This document shows positions 17,901-26,049 of a DNA stretch of 64,000 nucleotides, piece by piece. The position numbers were made by a program, and so were the translations under genes. Numbering within the stretch: the stretch's first letter is position 1; each line of letters begins with the position of its first letter. The DNA is from Photorhabdus laumondii subsp. laumondii (lineage in GTDB: Bacteria > Pseudomonadota > Gammaproteobacteria > Enterobacterales > Enterobacteriaceae): the NCBI RefSeq assembly GCF_003343245.1, contig NZ_CP024901.1, positions 3,782,001-3,846,000 of the forward strand, in the 5' to 3' direction. The notes under the pieces are model-generated. The model did not search any database, was not told where the DNA came from, and was given only the letters and a program-made list of their open reading frames with translations.

Positions 17901-20900
17901 CCAAATATCCCACAGCAAACCGATTACGCCACTCATCACCCAATTCCCCAGCGTAATTCCCATCGTCATTAAGCGCATTCAGACGTTGAGTCATGGAAAG
18001 CAACTCTTTCGTTACTGCCCTAGACTCTCCACTTATTGCATCACGCTGTACTTGCCCATTGGTATTCAGCACATTCTGATCTGTTGATTCCAATTGGAAT
18101 TGTGGTTTTGAAATTTCTTTAAGTTGGTTATCCCTTTCTTGTTCCAGAATGCGATAATTTTCCTCCGCCTTCTCTTTATCATTTAACGCATTTTGCTCAG
18201 CGCTGTCCTGTTTTGCCTGTTTAATAACAGCGTCAGCTTGTGATGATGATTCACTCTGCGTCGAATCAACTTTGTCTCCAATATGCAAGGCGTTCTGGAT
18301 AGCCTCAGTATCAGGAATCTCCACCTGAGTTACTGTGCCGCTTAATTTATCACGCAGATCCGAACCAACATCATCGATGGCATTCATCTGGAAACCATCA
18401 ATGGCAGAAACTTCAGTTAAATTAATCGCCCCTCGGCTTCTATATGTACCAGAACTATTCGCCTCATTACCGTGAATCAGGTAGTTAATTGCCTGACTAC
18501 CTTCCACACTTAACACAGTTCGTTTAATACTTTTAAACAGAAAAGGAAGGTTATTACTTTGCGTATTGCTTTCAGCAATAGAAAGCGTGTAGAAATCGCC
18601 GTTACCCACCTTAATCGCTAGATTATTACGGGCATAAGAGGCATTAATCCCCAGACCATCACCAATATGAATATTGGCATTGCCTTTACCTTTCATGATC
18701 GCAACATTGAGACCCTGCCCAACTTTAGTATTAACGTTATATTCACCCCACGCTGCGTTAATAGAAATACCATCACCCACGTTGGTATTGATATTAAAAT
18801 CGCCATGCGTCGCGGTGACACTTAAACCATTCCCCACCTTGGTCGTGATATTGGCTTCACCTTTTGCCGCAGTAACCTGCATACCGTCACCCACTTTAGT
18901 GACAATATTTCCTCTGCTCCACAAGGCATTAAAGCTGTCACCGTTACCGACCTGAGTCACAATATTAGCATCAGCTTTGGCAAGCACGACATTGCGCCCA
19001 TCACCGACCTTGGTAATCACATTAGCTTTGCCCCAAGCACCGGTATAATCATCACCTTGCCCCACATGGGTGATGATATTGGCATCACCCTGAACAACCG
19101 TGATTTCCTGATTATTACCCACTTTGGTAATAATGTTTGCTTTACCTTTGGCGAAGTTATAACGGTCACCATCACCAACCTGCGTCAGAATATTCGCGTC
19201 CCCCCAAACCGCATTAACGCCGGTACCGTTCCCCACTTTGGTAATGATATTGGCTTTACCTTTAGCAAAGCCCACTGTTGTGCCATCACCAACATGGGTC
19301 ATGATGTTACCCACATCGGAAATAAGTAAGCCGACTGTGGTCCCGTCGCCCACTTTCGTTAGGATATTACCCTTACCGAATAGCACGGCAGCAGTGGTTG
19401 ATGATCCCTTATGGGTGATGACGTTAGCCTCCGCCGCCGCAACCACTCCCATAAAATCATCCCCCACTTTGGTGACAATATTCGCCTCTCCTAAGGCTAA
19501 AACGCCGGTTAAACCATTGCCGGAATGCGTCATGATATTGGCTTGACCAAACATTGCCGCCAATGTTGTGCCATCACCTACCCTAGTCATTACATTCAGC
19601 TCACCAGCAAACAAGCCAATACTGGTGCCATTACCTACATGCGAATAGATATTGGCCTCACCCACCATCAAACCGAGCGCCAAATCATTGCCCACTTTCG
19701 TCAGGATATTGCCCTGCCCGATCATCGCAGCAAAGGTTGAGCCATTACCAATATGGGTCATCACATTGGCCTCACCGATCATGGCTGCCAGCATCATGCC
19801 GTTGCCCACTTTGGTGGCGATATTGCCTTTAGCCAACATCAAGGCAACACTCATTTCATCACCAATGTGAGTAAACACATTACCAGCGGCTATCATCAAT
19901 GCCAGTGCTTTACCATTCCCCACTTTGGTAAAAACATTCCCCAAACCTCCCATCAATCCCCATGCATCACCGTTACCAACATGGGTAAAGATATTGCCTG
20001 CACCAATCATGGCCGCAATCGTAGTTCCACTACCCACTTTGGTAAAAACATTGCCTGCGGCTCCCATAACTCCCAGCGTCTGGCCGCTACCGACATGAGT
20101 CAACACATTGCCCAGGCCGAGCATGATACCCGTGGCGTCACCGTTTCCGACTTTAGTCAAGATATTAGCGCCACCTAACATCATCCCCGTCGTACTCCCA
20201 TTGCCAATGTGAGTCAACACGTTGGCACCACCACCCATCAGCGCAATAGCTTTACCTCTGCCCTTTTTCGTCAGAATATTGGCCCCCCCTAACGCAACCG
20301 CCGTGGTACCTGATATTTCACCATCGTTGAGATGCGTGATAATATTCGCACCACCAAGCATACCGGCATCCAAATCACCGGCACCAAGCTTAGTCAGCAC
20401 ATTGGCACCCCCCGCCAGTACCGAGGAGACCTTCCCCTTACCTGTTTGGGTCATCACATTAAAACCGCCTGCACCTAACCAATTGGCGTTGCCATTACCT
20501 ATTTGGCTATGAGTGTTGTAACCCCCAAACATGCTAACTCGGCTATCGCCATTGCCTTGATGGATCGAGATATTACCTATCGCCAAAAGACGAGCCAGAT
20601 ATCGCCCATCACCGATCCGAACCAATACATTCGCTGCACCGCCGGCGTAAACATCCATTTCTCCACGTTGGCCTTGATGAACCAGTACGTTTGCCAGACC
20701 TGCACCACGGAACGTCAAATCGCCCTGTTCCCCCTTTTTCACGATGACATTAGCAGCACCCGCGCCTTCAAAATTGATATTGCCACGAGTTACACTGGAG
20801 GTAATGACATTGCCACCGCCCATGCCCTTGAAATTAATGTCACCGGAGCTGTCACCCATATCCGCGGATGATTTCACCAACTCCTGATGACTATATTCTT

Positions 20901-22569
20901 CTGTCTGTGCTAAATGTTCAGAAACACGGCGCACTGTATTCACTTGGTATTGCAGATTGGTTAACGAATATCCTCCTATATCCATTGAGCGATAACCATT
21001 TTGGGGGGAAACCTTTTCAGCAGCCAGATTGCTTGTATGATCACCCGCTTTGTACCACGCACTGGCGTAATATTGCAGCGCACCGGTTTTAGCATCATTT
21101 CTCAACTCAACCATCACTACTTTGGTATATGACTCAACATACTTGGCATAGATATACGTGTTCGCTTGACGGTTAGATTTCACCGCTGAAACATCTAATA
21201 TCAAACCACCAGAATGGATTGCATTCCCATGCATTTTGGCATTAGTCAGCATGACATTTTCTGCTCTGGCATTGGTTCCACCGGCATAAGTCACCCACTG
21301 GTTTTCCTGCAAATCTTCTTCAACAGTATGCTGAATAATAACGGGGTGATGATGTTCAAAGATTAGATTAAAGAGACGGTAACCCCCATTGGAACGTATA
21401 TCGAAAAATCCATTACTTGAAGAGATATTCTCCGTAGCAAGATTATTAAGGTGATTGCCCTCTTTGTACCAAGAAGTGGCGTAATAACTGAGCTTACCGG
21501 TTTCAGGATCATTTCGGAGTTGGACTTTACTAATCTTAGTGTACATTTCGTCGGCAAATGCAAAGAGATAAGTGTCAGGCTCGGCCGTTGATTTAATACC
21601 GGTTACTTGTTGGGATTGCTGAATCCAACTCCCTCCCATCATTGCTGTTGTTAATACAATCTCTTCAGCTTTAGCATATTCCAGTGCTTCATTACGAGAA
21701 TCACTATCTTCGCCGATTCTTGATATTTCATTGTAAGCACCGGCCCCTTCGAAGGTAATATCACCATGAGCAATATCAGAATAAATTCGGTTATAACCAC
21801 CAGTGCCTTCAAATTCGATATTACCGTGGGTCTGTTCATATTGATCTTGATTTTGACGCAAGCGTTCAATACGGTTCGATGCCCCTGCACCATGCAAAAT
21901 AATATTGCCTTCTTTACCTTTACGTATAAGGTGGTTATCAGCCCCGACACCTGTGAAATTAATATTGCCACTTTCAACCCGCGAACTGATACTATTCGCT
22001 GCTCCCCCACCGTCAAATTTCACATCACCGTGGCTTTTCTCATAGTGATCATACCAGGTACGGTCAATTTTATTACCGGCCCCAGCGCCGGCAAAATTTA
22101 AATTACCTTGATTCGTTTCATGCCATAATTCGTTATAACCACCAACACCGTTAAAAGTCACATTACCGGATTGTCCTTGGCGATTCAGGCCATTATAAGC
22201 CGCTGCTCCTGAAAAATTGAGATCACCGTGGTCACCCCGGTGATCCATAGAAACGCCCCCCGCCGTACCGGTAAATGAAATATTACCATTACCACATTTA
22301 TCAATTCCTGAATAACCTGCGGCACCATGTACGGCCAGATTACCTTCCTTATCCACTATTTTTAAATATCCGGCACCACCATTGACAACCTTATTACCCG
22401 AATCAGCATAGACCGTTGCTCCAATTGACCCGAGGGTTATACGATCATCTCCTCCTTTGGCATAAATAATCCCTCCGACACCAATGGCAACAATATTATT
22501 GCCATCATCATCATCGTAGTATCTTCCAGTAAAGAAATATTCTGCACTGCGGTTTGATGATTTCCCCAT
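11989..22569 (-). CDS. rtxA: MARTX (RtxA-like) multifunctional autoprocessing toxin, complete
   Basis: 3526 residues from the ATG at 22569 (AAGGGA upstream; the in-frame TTG six bases earlier is unlikely). Order: N-terminal repeats (~1-290); a duplicated module (~331-403 and ~469-541); B repeats with NIITKVGNG-like units to ~1322; a helical, charged linker with many Ala/Glu/Lys (~1400-1750); an effector region to ~2430; a cysteine protease domain with His2511 (VGHGRD) and Cys2560 (IVGCSL), spaced 49 as in V. cholerae (His3519/Cys3568); C-terminal GGxGxD-type repeats (~3157-3420). The protease is activated by inositol hexakisphosphate inside host cells and frees the effectors. The segment around LVPGWETRF (Trp2261) and VFDGGHSVNES resembles the Rho-inactivation domain, but I count only three Cys in the protein and none there. 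Export genes (rtxBDE) are not in the window. Confidence 0.93.
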   Translation of the reverse strand: MGKSSNRSAEYFFTGRYYDDDDGNNIVAIGVGGIIYAKGGDDRITLGSIGATVYADSGNKVVNGGAGYLKIVDKEGNLAVHGAAGYSGIDKCGNGNISFTGTAGGVSMDHRGDHGDLNFSGAAAYNGLNRQGQSGNVTFNGVGGYNELWHETNQGNLNFAGAGAGNKIDRTWYDHYEKSHGDVKFDGGGAANSISSRVESGNINFTGVGADNHLIRKGKEGNIILHGAGASNRIERLRQNQDQYEQTHGNIEFEGTGGYNRIYSDIAHGDITFEGAGAYNEISRIGEDSDSRNEALEYAKAEEIVLTTAMMGGSWIQQSQQVTGIKSTAEPDTYLFAFADEMYTKISKVQLRNDPETGKLSYYATSWYKEGNHLNNLATENISSSNGFFDIRSNGGYRLFNLIFEHHHPVIIQHTVEEDLQENQWVTYAGGTNARAENVMLTNAKMHGNAIHSGGLILDVSAVKSNRQANTYIYAKYVESYTKVVMVELRNDAKTGALQYYASAWYKAGDHTSNLAAEKVSPQNGYRSMDIGGYSLTNLQYQVNTVRRVSEHLAQTEEYSHQELVKSSADMGDSSGDINFKGMGGGNVITSSVTRGNINFEGAGAANVIVKKGEQGDLTFRGAGLANVLVHQGQRGEMDVYAGGAANVLVRIGDGRYLARLLAIGNISIHQGNGDSRVSMFGGYNTHSQIGNGNANWLGAGGFNVMTQTGKGKVSSVLAGGANVLTKLGAGDLDAGMLGGANIITHLNDGEISGTTAVALGGANILTKKGRGKAIALMGGGANVLTHIGNGSTTGMMLGGANILTKVGNGDATGIMLGLGNVLTHVGSGQTLGVMGAAGNVFTKVGSGTTIAAMIGAGNIFTHVGNGDAWGLMGGLGNVFTKVGNGKALALMIAAGNVFTHIGDEMSVALMLAKGNIATKVGNGMMLAAMIGEANVMTHIGNGSTFAAMIGQGNILTKVGNDLALGLMVGEANIYSHVGNGTSIGLFAGELNVMTRVGDGTTLAAMFGQANIMTHSGNGLTGVLALGEANIVTKVGDDFMGVVAAAEANVITHKGSSTTAAVLFGKGNILTKVGDGTTVGLLISDVGNIMTHVGDGTTVGFAKGKANIITKVGNGTGVNAVWGDANILTQVGDGDRYNFAKGKANIITKVGNNQEITVVQGDANIITHVGQGDDYTGAWGKANVITKVGDGRNVVLAKADANIVTQVGNGDSFNALWSRGNIVTKVGDGMQVTAAKGEANITTKVGNGLSVTATHGDFNINTNVGDGISINAAWGEYNVNTKVGQGLNVAIMKGKGNANIHIGDGLGINASYARNNLAIKVGNGDFYTLSIAESNTQSNNLPFLFKSIKRTVLSVEGSQAINYLIHGNEANSSGTYRSRGAINLTEVSAIDGFQMNAIDDVGSDLRDKLSGTVTQVEIPDTEAIQNALHIGDKVDSTQSESSSQADAVIKQAKQDSAEQNALNDKEKAEENYRILEQERDNQLKEISKPQFQLESTDQNVLNTNGQVQRDAISGESRAVTKELLSMTQRLNALNDDGNYAGELGDEWRNRFAVGYLDRIQEKLDDTKLISQKKLADLSPRFIDNQQQVKNAVGKSETGLEQSYHNIKNADDNIEDAHTKAKSRQKEADLQRLRATKAESDAYAVYEEAKQRGEHDSSVAKNKAAQVQADAKGAKQTGDVKPERSGATGSGLSGKAYTPIDVAKPKSHINPEAKMEANGWNSEDLTLTAADLAGLNSAQRAINRLQINRSSRPENVGASIISLLTGTPSDRVVEPISNQTRKLITTAPVMSGINLQGLGQVIGGDSFKSHSSILREFEPFLLSQGDKRFIASTKRYLGQINTDRPSKALVAVREAFNNAAEQPDEQHVLQLEQALAHWQQHDPNEFAKRGRLVKSLRFEMGELVAYLQAKRAESAGILGVSLAPDHVAQFDQQVSFDGFGRVVGLKGDIAQSDIHRLTDLQIKPLTQINSAAEREAPKTESESLIVFVSRLQQEAIPEGMPLIERAKNLWLSGQVTRQETIKLFEDAVSQLQTHPELHTLAQQLLADARKEKTTGQYIDNLFGRHFDSELADELVKTAPQDAMTTARQTGQFLVERFEQWIGGFYPDVAEREKIIAKKMAGFARAINKDFRPWFSRVPELTTFLDEPTFANFKIMMTQVDDGFAVIKIPFLAVKMAITSGMGMGRAQWKVAGDRFYEEVITKARSTSSQLTSGADVTYNVEITEKQTNDYGTALPYQPANNKHDDFLYGRKVAAGRILVPGWETRFEHNALAQGHSVVTGASGSTNIMVHLNNYIASEQIASEQPTFSVRQSYLNTLVFLVFDGGHSVNESLAVYRALQVTDDEQRKQLLNSYTANYRELVDIAGEEGKVWVSQALDNAFRETGEFYQKHAKVKPQSRPAVEALDWLSGKNKRPEPTIIDDTHQDKKISRLLGDWQMEQVTPQADGRETRFDGQIIIQMEDDPIVAKAAANLAGKHSDSSVVVQLDSKGKYRVVYGDLTRLSGKLRWQVVGHGRDTSEQNNIRLSGYTADELATRLTRFYQDVNQGKSITHKPDHISIVGCSLISDDKRDGFARRFITVLDKQGIRSDVSARSSEVAVDVSGRKFTRDQNNQWVNNLPDNKIVLSWYDQNELITHTELVRRGIAESDINFSKVGYTEADTVINGAISGNVELFVKPNKRENTIQIDSNEKTNNQLSYSGNIQVNVGDGEFTALNWGTSNVGIKVGSGGFKSLAFGDNNVMVHIGNGDSKQSFDIAGYQALEGAQMFIGNRNVSFNQGRSNDLIVMMDKSIPTPPLINPFDGVARIADVLQGVAGASEDQDWLAAQDQQWTIAGAKKFVQDLSGLDQTSNVDYNTLVELDSQHERSSRGLKYDAELTLNKKFNQWLGEHGNGADMGKISRMDKFRQANQKLAFNFAVGGRGADIQVTTGNWNLMFGDHIQSILDTNLGSLFGLMTQQYSATGMAKTTFTYNPQDLPRQLKNKLIGRLASVNADTTLADIFGVNYTAEGKIISRTGESVDGEAILQEMLEVIGEFSGDQLQAFINPETLLDSLKAGIDMGEEGVRSFAESHGLKQKAPDERQESGSSVNINGENVQTNNKPKPAFGFNSLNLPNLFATMFSEEKQREMKSLVANLKENLTTDLLNMEEKTFDFLRNSGHLQGDGDIHVSLGNYNFNWGGDGKDLGTYLGDNNNFWGGRGDDVYYSLGTSNIFSGGEGNDLGVLMGRENWMFGGKGDDTAVVAGRINHVFMGEGNDQTFVFGEGGFIDAGNGQDYVVTAGNYNRMDTGKGQDYAVIIGNNNQAELGGGDDFARVFGNDNRLDGYCGNDAIKLMGYHAVINGGEGDDHLIAAAISKFSQLDGGEGQDLLVLGGYQNHFRGGAGVDSFVVSEEVIDNRVSDINAEDMILFNGVDWQNLWLQRSGYDLVLSVKRHTQDNTAQGRFESEGSVIFNDYFNGNRAKLVTRMSDKNASGEREFTALSDNAVDSLIQAMSGFAPAVGDNGFIAGLDSQAKTAIATAWTDVTIGKGKFA

Positions 22570-22600
22570 AAACAATCCCTTAATTTAAGCTGAGGTTAAA

Positions 22601-22727
22601 TATACCCGTTATCTTTCAAGTTGCCTCTTTGTTGGCTGCACTCTCTCACCCCGGTCACATCGTTATCTATGCTCCCGGGGATTCGCTCCCTTGCCGCCGC
22701 GATCCATCTTGAAATCCATAGGGTATA
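22601..22727 (-). repeat. ERIC element, full 127 bp
   Basis: Starts TATACCCGTTATCTTTCAAG and ends CATAGGGTATA, with inverted ends TATACCC/GGGTATA. It contains the ERIC core words CTCACCCCGGTCAC and GCTCCCGGGGATTCGCTCCC. It sits 32 bp upstream of the MARTX start codon, so it could be part of the leader transcript. Confidence 0.9.
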
Positions 22728-22728
22728 G

Positions 22729-22764
22729 AAAACCACTGCATCTGAAAGATACAGCAGCGGTTTT
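22729..22764 (-). terminator. Terminator-like hairpin beside an ERIC element
   Basis: AAAACC-A-CTGC pairs with GCAG-C-GGTTTT (one mismatch) around a 14-base loop, with T-runs at either end. No gene is seen that it could end: the nearest upstream minus-strand gene stops at 23720. It may insulate the MARTX promoter region or be left from a lost gene. Confidence 0.45.
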
Positions 22765-23086
22765 GAGAATCTAGTTTTCCGTGGGCAAAGCAACTCCACC
22801 GTTATTCCCACGGTAAAAAAATATAATGACAGCTATCAATCAGGCATTATTTATATAATCCAGTCTAATTAGTCAGATTATTCTAACTCTATTAAGCTAT
22901 TATTCCACTAATTGTTTTCTTTCCAACCAACGAAATAATGATAAAAAACGCCTTTGTTATAACTGATATCAGAAGTGATTCGTTATAATTTTTTAAACAT
23001 ATTTCTTCCTCAACAAGAAATTTACTCACAAAAATTGTGAAATATATAGTGAAGCAAAAACCCTAAGCTCAGAGACATAATGAGTT

Positions 23087-23213
23087 TATACCCGTCATCT
23101 TTCAAGTTGCTTCTTTGTTGGCTGCACTCTCTCACCCCGGTCACATAGTTATCTATGCTCCCGGGGATTCGCTCCCTTGCCGCCGCGATGCATCTTGAAA
23201 TCCATAGGGTATA
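23087..23213 (-). repeat. ERIC element, full 127 bp
   Basis: TATACCCGTCATCTTTCAAG to CATAGGGTATA, same orientation as the copy at 22601 and with the same core. It is separated by only 26 bases from the next copy. Confidence 0.9.
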
Positions 23214-23239
23214 TATATCTGCAAATACGATTAAATGAA

Positions 23240-23355
23240 TATACCCGTTATCCTTCAAGTTGCCTCTTTGTTGGCTGCGCTCGCTCACCCCGGTCACATA
23301 GTTTGGGGATTCACTCCCTTGCCGTCGCGATGCATCTTGAAATCCATAGGGTATA
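23240..23355 (-). repeat. ERIC element, 116 bp deletion variant
   Basis: Same ends and orientation as its neighbour but lacking about 11 bases in the centre: TCACATAGTTTGGGGATTC replaces the usual stretch with ATCTATGCTCCC. The central palindrome is broken, so its hairpin would be shorter. Confidence 0.88.
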
Positions 23356-23719
23356 AGCAGAATAAAATAATATAGAGCAAAAACTCAAAATCAACATTAA
23401 TACATAAAAAAGTCTGTTTACCCCCTATATATTGCCCTATATCCCTACATTAATGTTAACAATGCAAATAAAATAGTCAAAAAACAAGATTAAAATTCAA
23501 TTTAAATAATTGTTTTTATTTTAATTATTGAAAATTTTTCATAACTGAAATTAATAACGTTAAGTTATTAATGTTGTTGCATCAGAAATGCAGGAAAATT
23601 TAACTTATTTATTTGCAATAAAATATCTATAGTGAAAAATAACCCTTTAACCCCATCACTCTTATCTGAATAAATACGACCAATAAGTACAACATTACCA
23701 ACTATAATGTTATGAACTT

Positions 23720-24361
23720 TTATACCCCATAGATGGGTAATTCACTTTTCGAAATAATTGCCAATCTATTCTGATGGTGTTCAGGATCTCCCCATAACCA
23801 AGATTCTTGGCGACTAACATCATTCTGGGTCAAAATCTTACGCAACTCACAGGTAATCATATCATAAGCATAAACATGCATATTATATGCTAGTGCGTCG
23901 TACATTCTATCCTGCCAAAAAGCGATACCATCCGTCGTTTGATTCATATCCGACACAATCACGTTGTAATGTTCAAGCAAGTAATCAAAGAACACCTTAC
24001 CAGCCAGATCACGTAGAACAGCGCGGTGTTGAGGCGTCCTGATACGCCAAACAAGAATTTGGGTTACTGGGCGACAATTTGATACCACATCTGGCTGTAT
24101 AACCACTCGATTATAATAGGCAACTTCTTTAGACACATCGTTAACCAATGCCAACTCGAAGTGGGATTGACTGATACGATTACCAAATCGACCATCAACA
24201 CGAACCATGCGATAACCTGGTGAAAGCAACAACCCTTTTATCTGATCAGTAATATCAACCCCATTCATCAACGCAGTATAGAGGGTATGATTATCTGAGC
24301 TTTCATTCAGATGAGCGAAAACCTCATTAACCTTTTCAGGATTTACCAATCTTGCTGGCAT
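23720..24361 (-). CDS. Unknown 213-residue protein upstream of the MARTX gene
   Basis: Good start: ATG at 24361 with GGAGGAGG five bases upstream. No signal peptide or TM segment. The family is not one I recognise. Residues ~130-165 (VIVSDMNQTTDGIAFWQDRM then YDALAYNMHVYAYD) weakly recall acetyltransferase-like phage proteins with an SDxxQTxxGxxFW motif. MARTX loci usually encode an acyltransferase-like RtxC near rtxA, but I see no RtxC signature here. It lies 1.15 kb upstream of the MARTX start, with three ERIC copies between, so co-transcription is doubtful. Treat as hypothetical. Confidence 0.7.
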   Translation of the reverse strand: MPARLVNPEKVNEVFAHLNESSDNHTLYTALMNGVDITDQIKGLLLSPGYRMVRVDGRFGNRISQSHFELALVNDVSKEVAYYNRVVIQPDVVSNCRPVTQILVWRIRTPQHRAVLRDLAGKVFFDYLLEHYNVIVSDMNQTTDGIAFWQDRMYDALAYNMHVYAYDMITCELRKILTQNDVSRQESWLWGDPEHHQNRLAIISKSELPIYGV

Positions 24362-24511
24362 ATAACCTCCTCCTATTCCCCGCTAATCATCTAAAAAGGA
24401 CAATACAGTTATCAAATTGATAACTGCACCTTCGATCGATGGTGGCGATATTGAACCCTAAGTTCAATAACAACGGTTGCGTTTCTACTGTTGATATCCT
24501 CCATGACCTAA

Positions 24512-24638
24512 TATACCCGTTATCCTTCAAGTTGCCTCTTTGTTGGCTGCACTCACTCACCCCGGTCACATCGTTATCTATGCTCCCGGGGATTCGCTCC
24601 CTTGCCGCCGCGATGCATCTTGAAATCCATAGGGTATA
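24512..24638 (-). repeat. ERIC element, full 127 bp
   Basis: TATACCCGTTATCCTTCAAG to CATAGGGTATA, same orientation as the three copies at 22601-23355. It lies 150 bp upstream of the unknown 213-residue gene, in its presumed promoter region. Confidence 0.9.
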
Positions 24639-24716
24639 GCATTAAGAAAAAATTAAATTCCAATAAAAAAACCAAATTTATGTTAGCGTCGTTGATTAAG
24701 TATTTACGACTTAATC

Positions 24717-24756
24717 CCAAGAGAGTCACTCTTGGCAACACCCCTTTTAAAGGGGT
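24717..24756. other. Two adjacent hairpins of unknown role
   Basis: CCAAGAG-AGTCA-CTCTTGG (24717-24735, perfect 7-bp stem) is followed four bases later by ACCCCTTT/AAAGGGGT (24740-24756). There is no T-run, and the nearest genes diverge from this point, so this is not an obvious terminator. It could be a leader structure, an sRNA part or a protein-binding site. Confidence 0.35.
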
Positions 24757-25320
24757 AATGAGCACAAACAATGTAAAAAACCAAGAGCATATACTTAACA
24801 CAACAGGCGTAATTTATTGAGTTTAATCTTTATGTCACATCAAAAATATGACCAAAAACCCTCATTTTTTTCATGCCGCTGCTCAGATTTGTTCTTTATT
24901 ACAAAGACGAGTAAATCAAATAGTTTAACAGAACAGCTCTTAAGCATTAGGACAAATAACTATTGAGCAACTGACAACAATGAGGATGCTGATAATTTCA
25001 AGTATAATTTGCACTCATTTACCATTAACAGTACCTATTTTTTAGCTAAAAATAGCTGATATCAGGCACCGCAGCGAGCATAACAACAACTTTTACCTAC
25101 TCTTTCAATAAATCATTTAAATAATCTTCATCTAAAATAGTATATATAGTTATATTCCTATCAATTTAAAGTTTCATTATTAAATAGTAAAAATTCAATT
25201 AATAAACATACGCTTTTTGACGAGAAAAGCATTATATTCTATTATATGGCTGTCAACTTAAGATATAATCGAAAGAGCAACCATTCAGATAATGATTTAA
25301 ATAGGAATTTAGGAGTTACT

Positions 25321-26010
25321 ATGTCAAACATACGAAACAAATCCACCCTTATTACACCACAATTAACCCTGATGTGGGACAAAAGCAATGAACCTTGGGG
25401 TGCCAGAGATCATCAGTCAAGATTTATTTATGCTAACCCTGCTTTCTATCAACTACTCAACCTTCCTGAAGATTTCGATATTATCGGGCTTACCACGGGT
25501 GAATTGCCCTCGCCTATCGCCGAATATGCAGAAGAATTCCACCGTCAGGATCAAAAAGCCATCCAAACTATGCAACGCATCACTTCACTGGAAACACATC
25601 GGTTTGGAGAAAATAACGTCCAACAAAGCTATATTTGTGATAAATTTCCCCTTTATGATGAGAATAATGATTGCATTGGGATCTTCTTTCATATGTATCA
25701 ACCTCAAGATTTTTCTGTTTCTTACTATTATGACAAAACATTGCCATCAAACCTGCAATTTACGCCACCAAATAATATATTGACGCAAACTGAGTGGGAA
25801 GTGCTTTTTCTAACCCTGCGTTCACAGGATGAAGAGAGCATCGGTGAAGAATTAACGATGAGCACAGAAGATGTTGTTAATCATATTCAGTCAATTTACC
25901 AGAAATTTAATTTACCACTACAGATAGAATTAGCGGATTTCTGTCAGAAAAATAACTATCATCTTTATATTCCTGAACGTTTTATCACTATTGGCAGTAG
26001 AGAGTTATAA
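25321..26010 (+). CDS. PAS4-LuxR solo regulator, diverged DNA-binding domain
   Basis: 229 residues from the ATG at 25321 (GGAG six bases upstream). Residues ~10-150 form a PAS4-type sensor with SNEPWGARDHQSRFIYANPA, shared with the two genes downstream. Residues ~160-220 align with the GerE/LuxR helix-turn-helix but have drifted: LTQTEWEVLFLTL is kept, yet the recognition region reads EESIGEELTMSTEDVVNHIQ, where its neighbours have KQIGRMLNISYRTVESHFSR. The usual TV/xH contacts are partly lost, so DNA binding or specificity may differ. Photorhabdus is known for many PAS4-LuxR solos without a cognate LuxI, thought to sense host-derived signals. First gene of a plus-strand cluster, 39 bp before the next. 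Confidence 0.85.
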   Translation: MSNIRNKSTLITPQLTLMWDKSNEPWGARDHQSRFIYANPAFYQLLNLPEDFDIIGLTTGELPSPIAEYAEEFHRQDQKAIQTMQRITSLETHRFGENNVQQSYICDKFPLYDENNDCIGIFFHMYQPQDFSVSYYYDKTLPSNLQFTPPNNILTQTEWEVLFLTLRSQDEESIGEELTMSTEDVVNHIQSIYQKFNLPLQIELADFCQKNNYHLYIPERFITIGSREL

Positions 26011-26049
26011 ACCATAATTACTAACTTAACTTTACAATAGGATCTCATT

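Larger units (their letters stand above)
22765..23719. other. AT-rich, ERIC-bearing spacer without genes
   Basis: Apart from the two ERIC copies listed separately I see only AT-rich DNA with no open frame carrying a ribosome site. Short open frames here run through the ERIC sequences and are artefacts. The word CCGTGGG with its complement CCCACGG (about 22788-22823) can form a 7-bp stem with a long loop, meaning unknown. Confidence 0.5.
24362..25320. other. Divergent regulatory spacer before the LuxR-solo cluster
   Basis: About 960 bases between the minus-strand unknown gene and the plus-strand LuxR solos. It contains an ERIC element and, at 24717-24756, two hairpins in a row. The rest is AT-rich with no supported gene. 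An open frame can be extended upstream of the first LuxR gene to 25246, but there is no ribosome site there. Confidence 0.5.

Noticed and set aside
22596..22811. 71-codon minus-strand frame next to the MARTX gene
   Set aside because: It runs through the ERIC element; similar frames occur over every ERIC copy.
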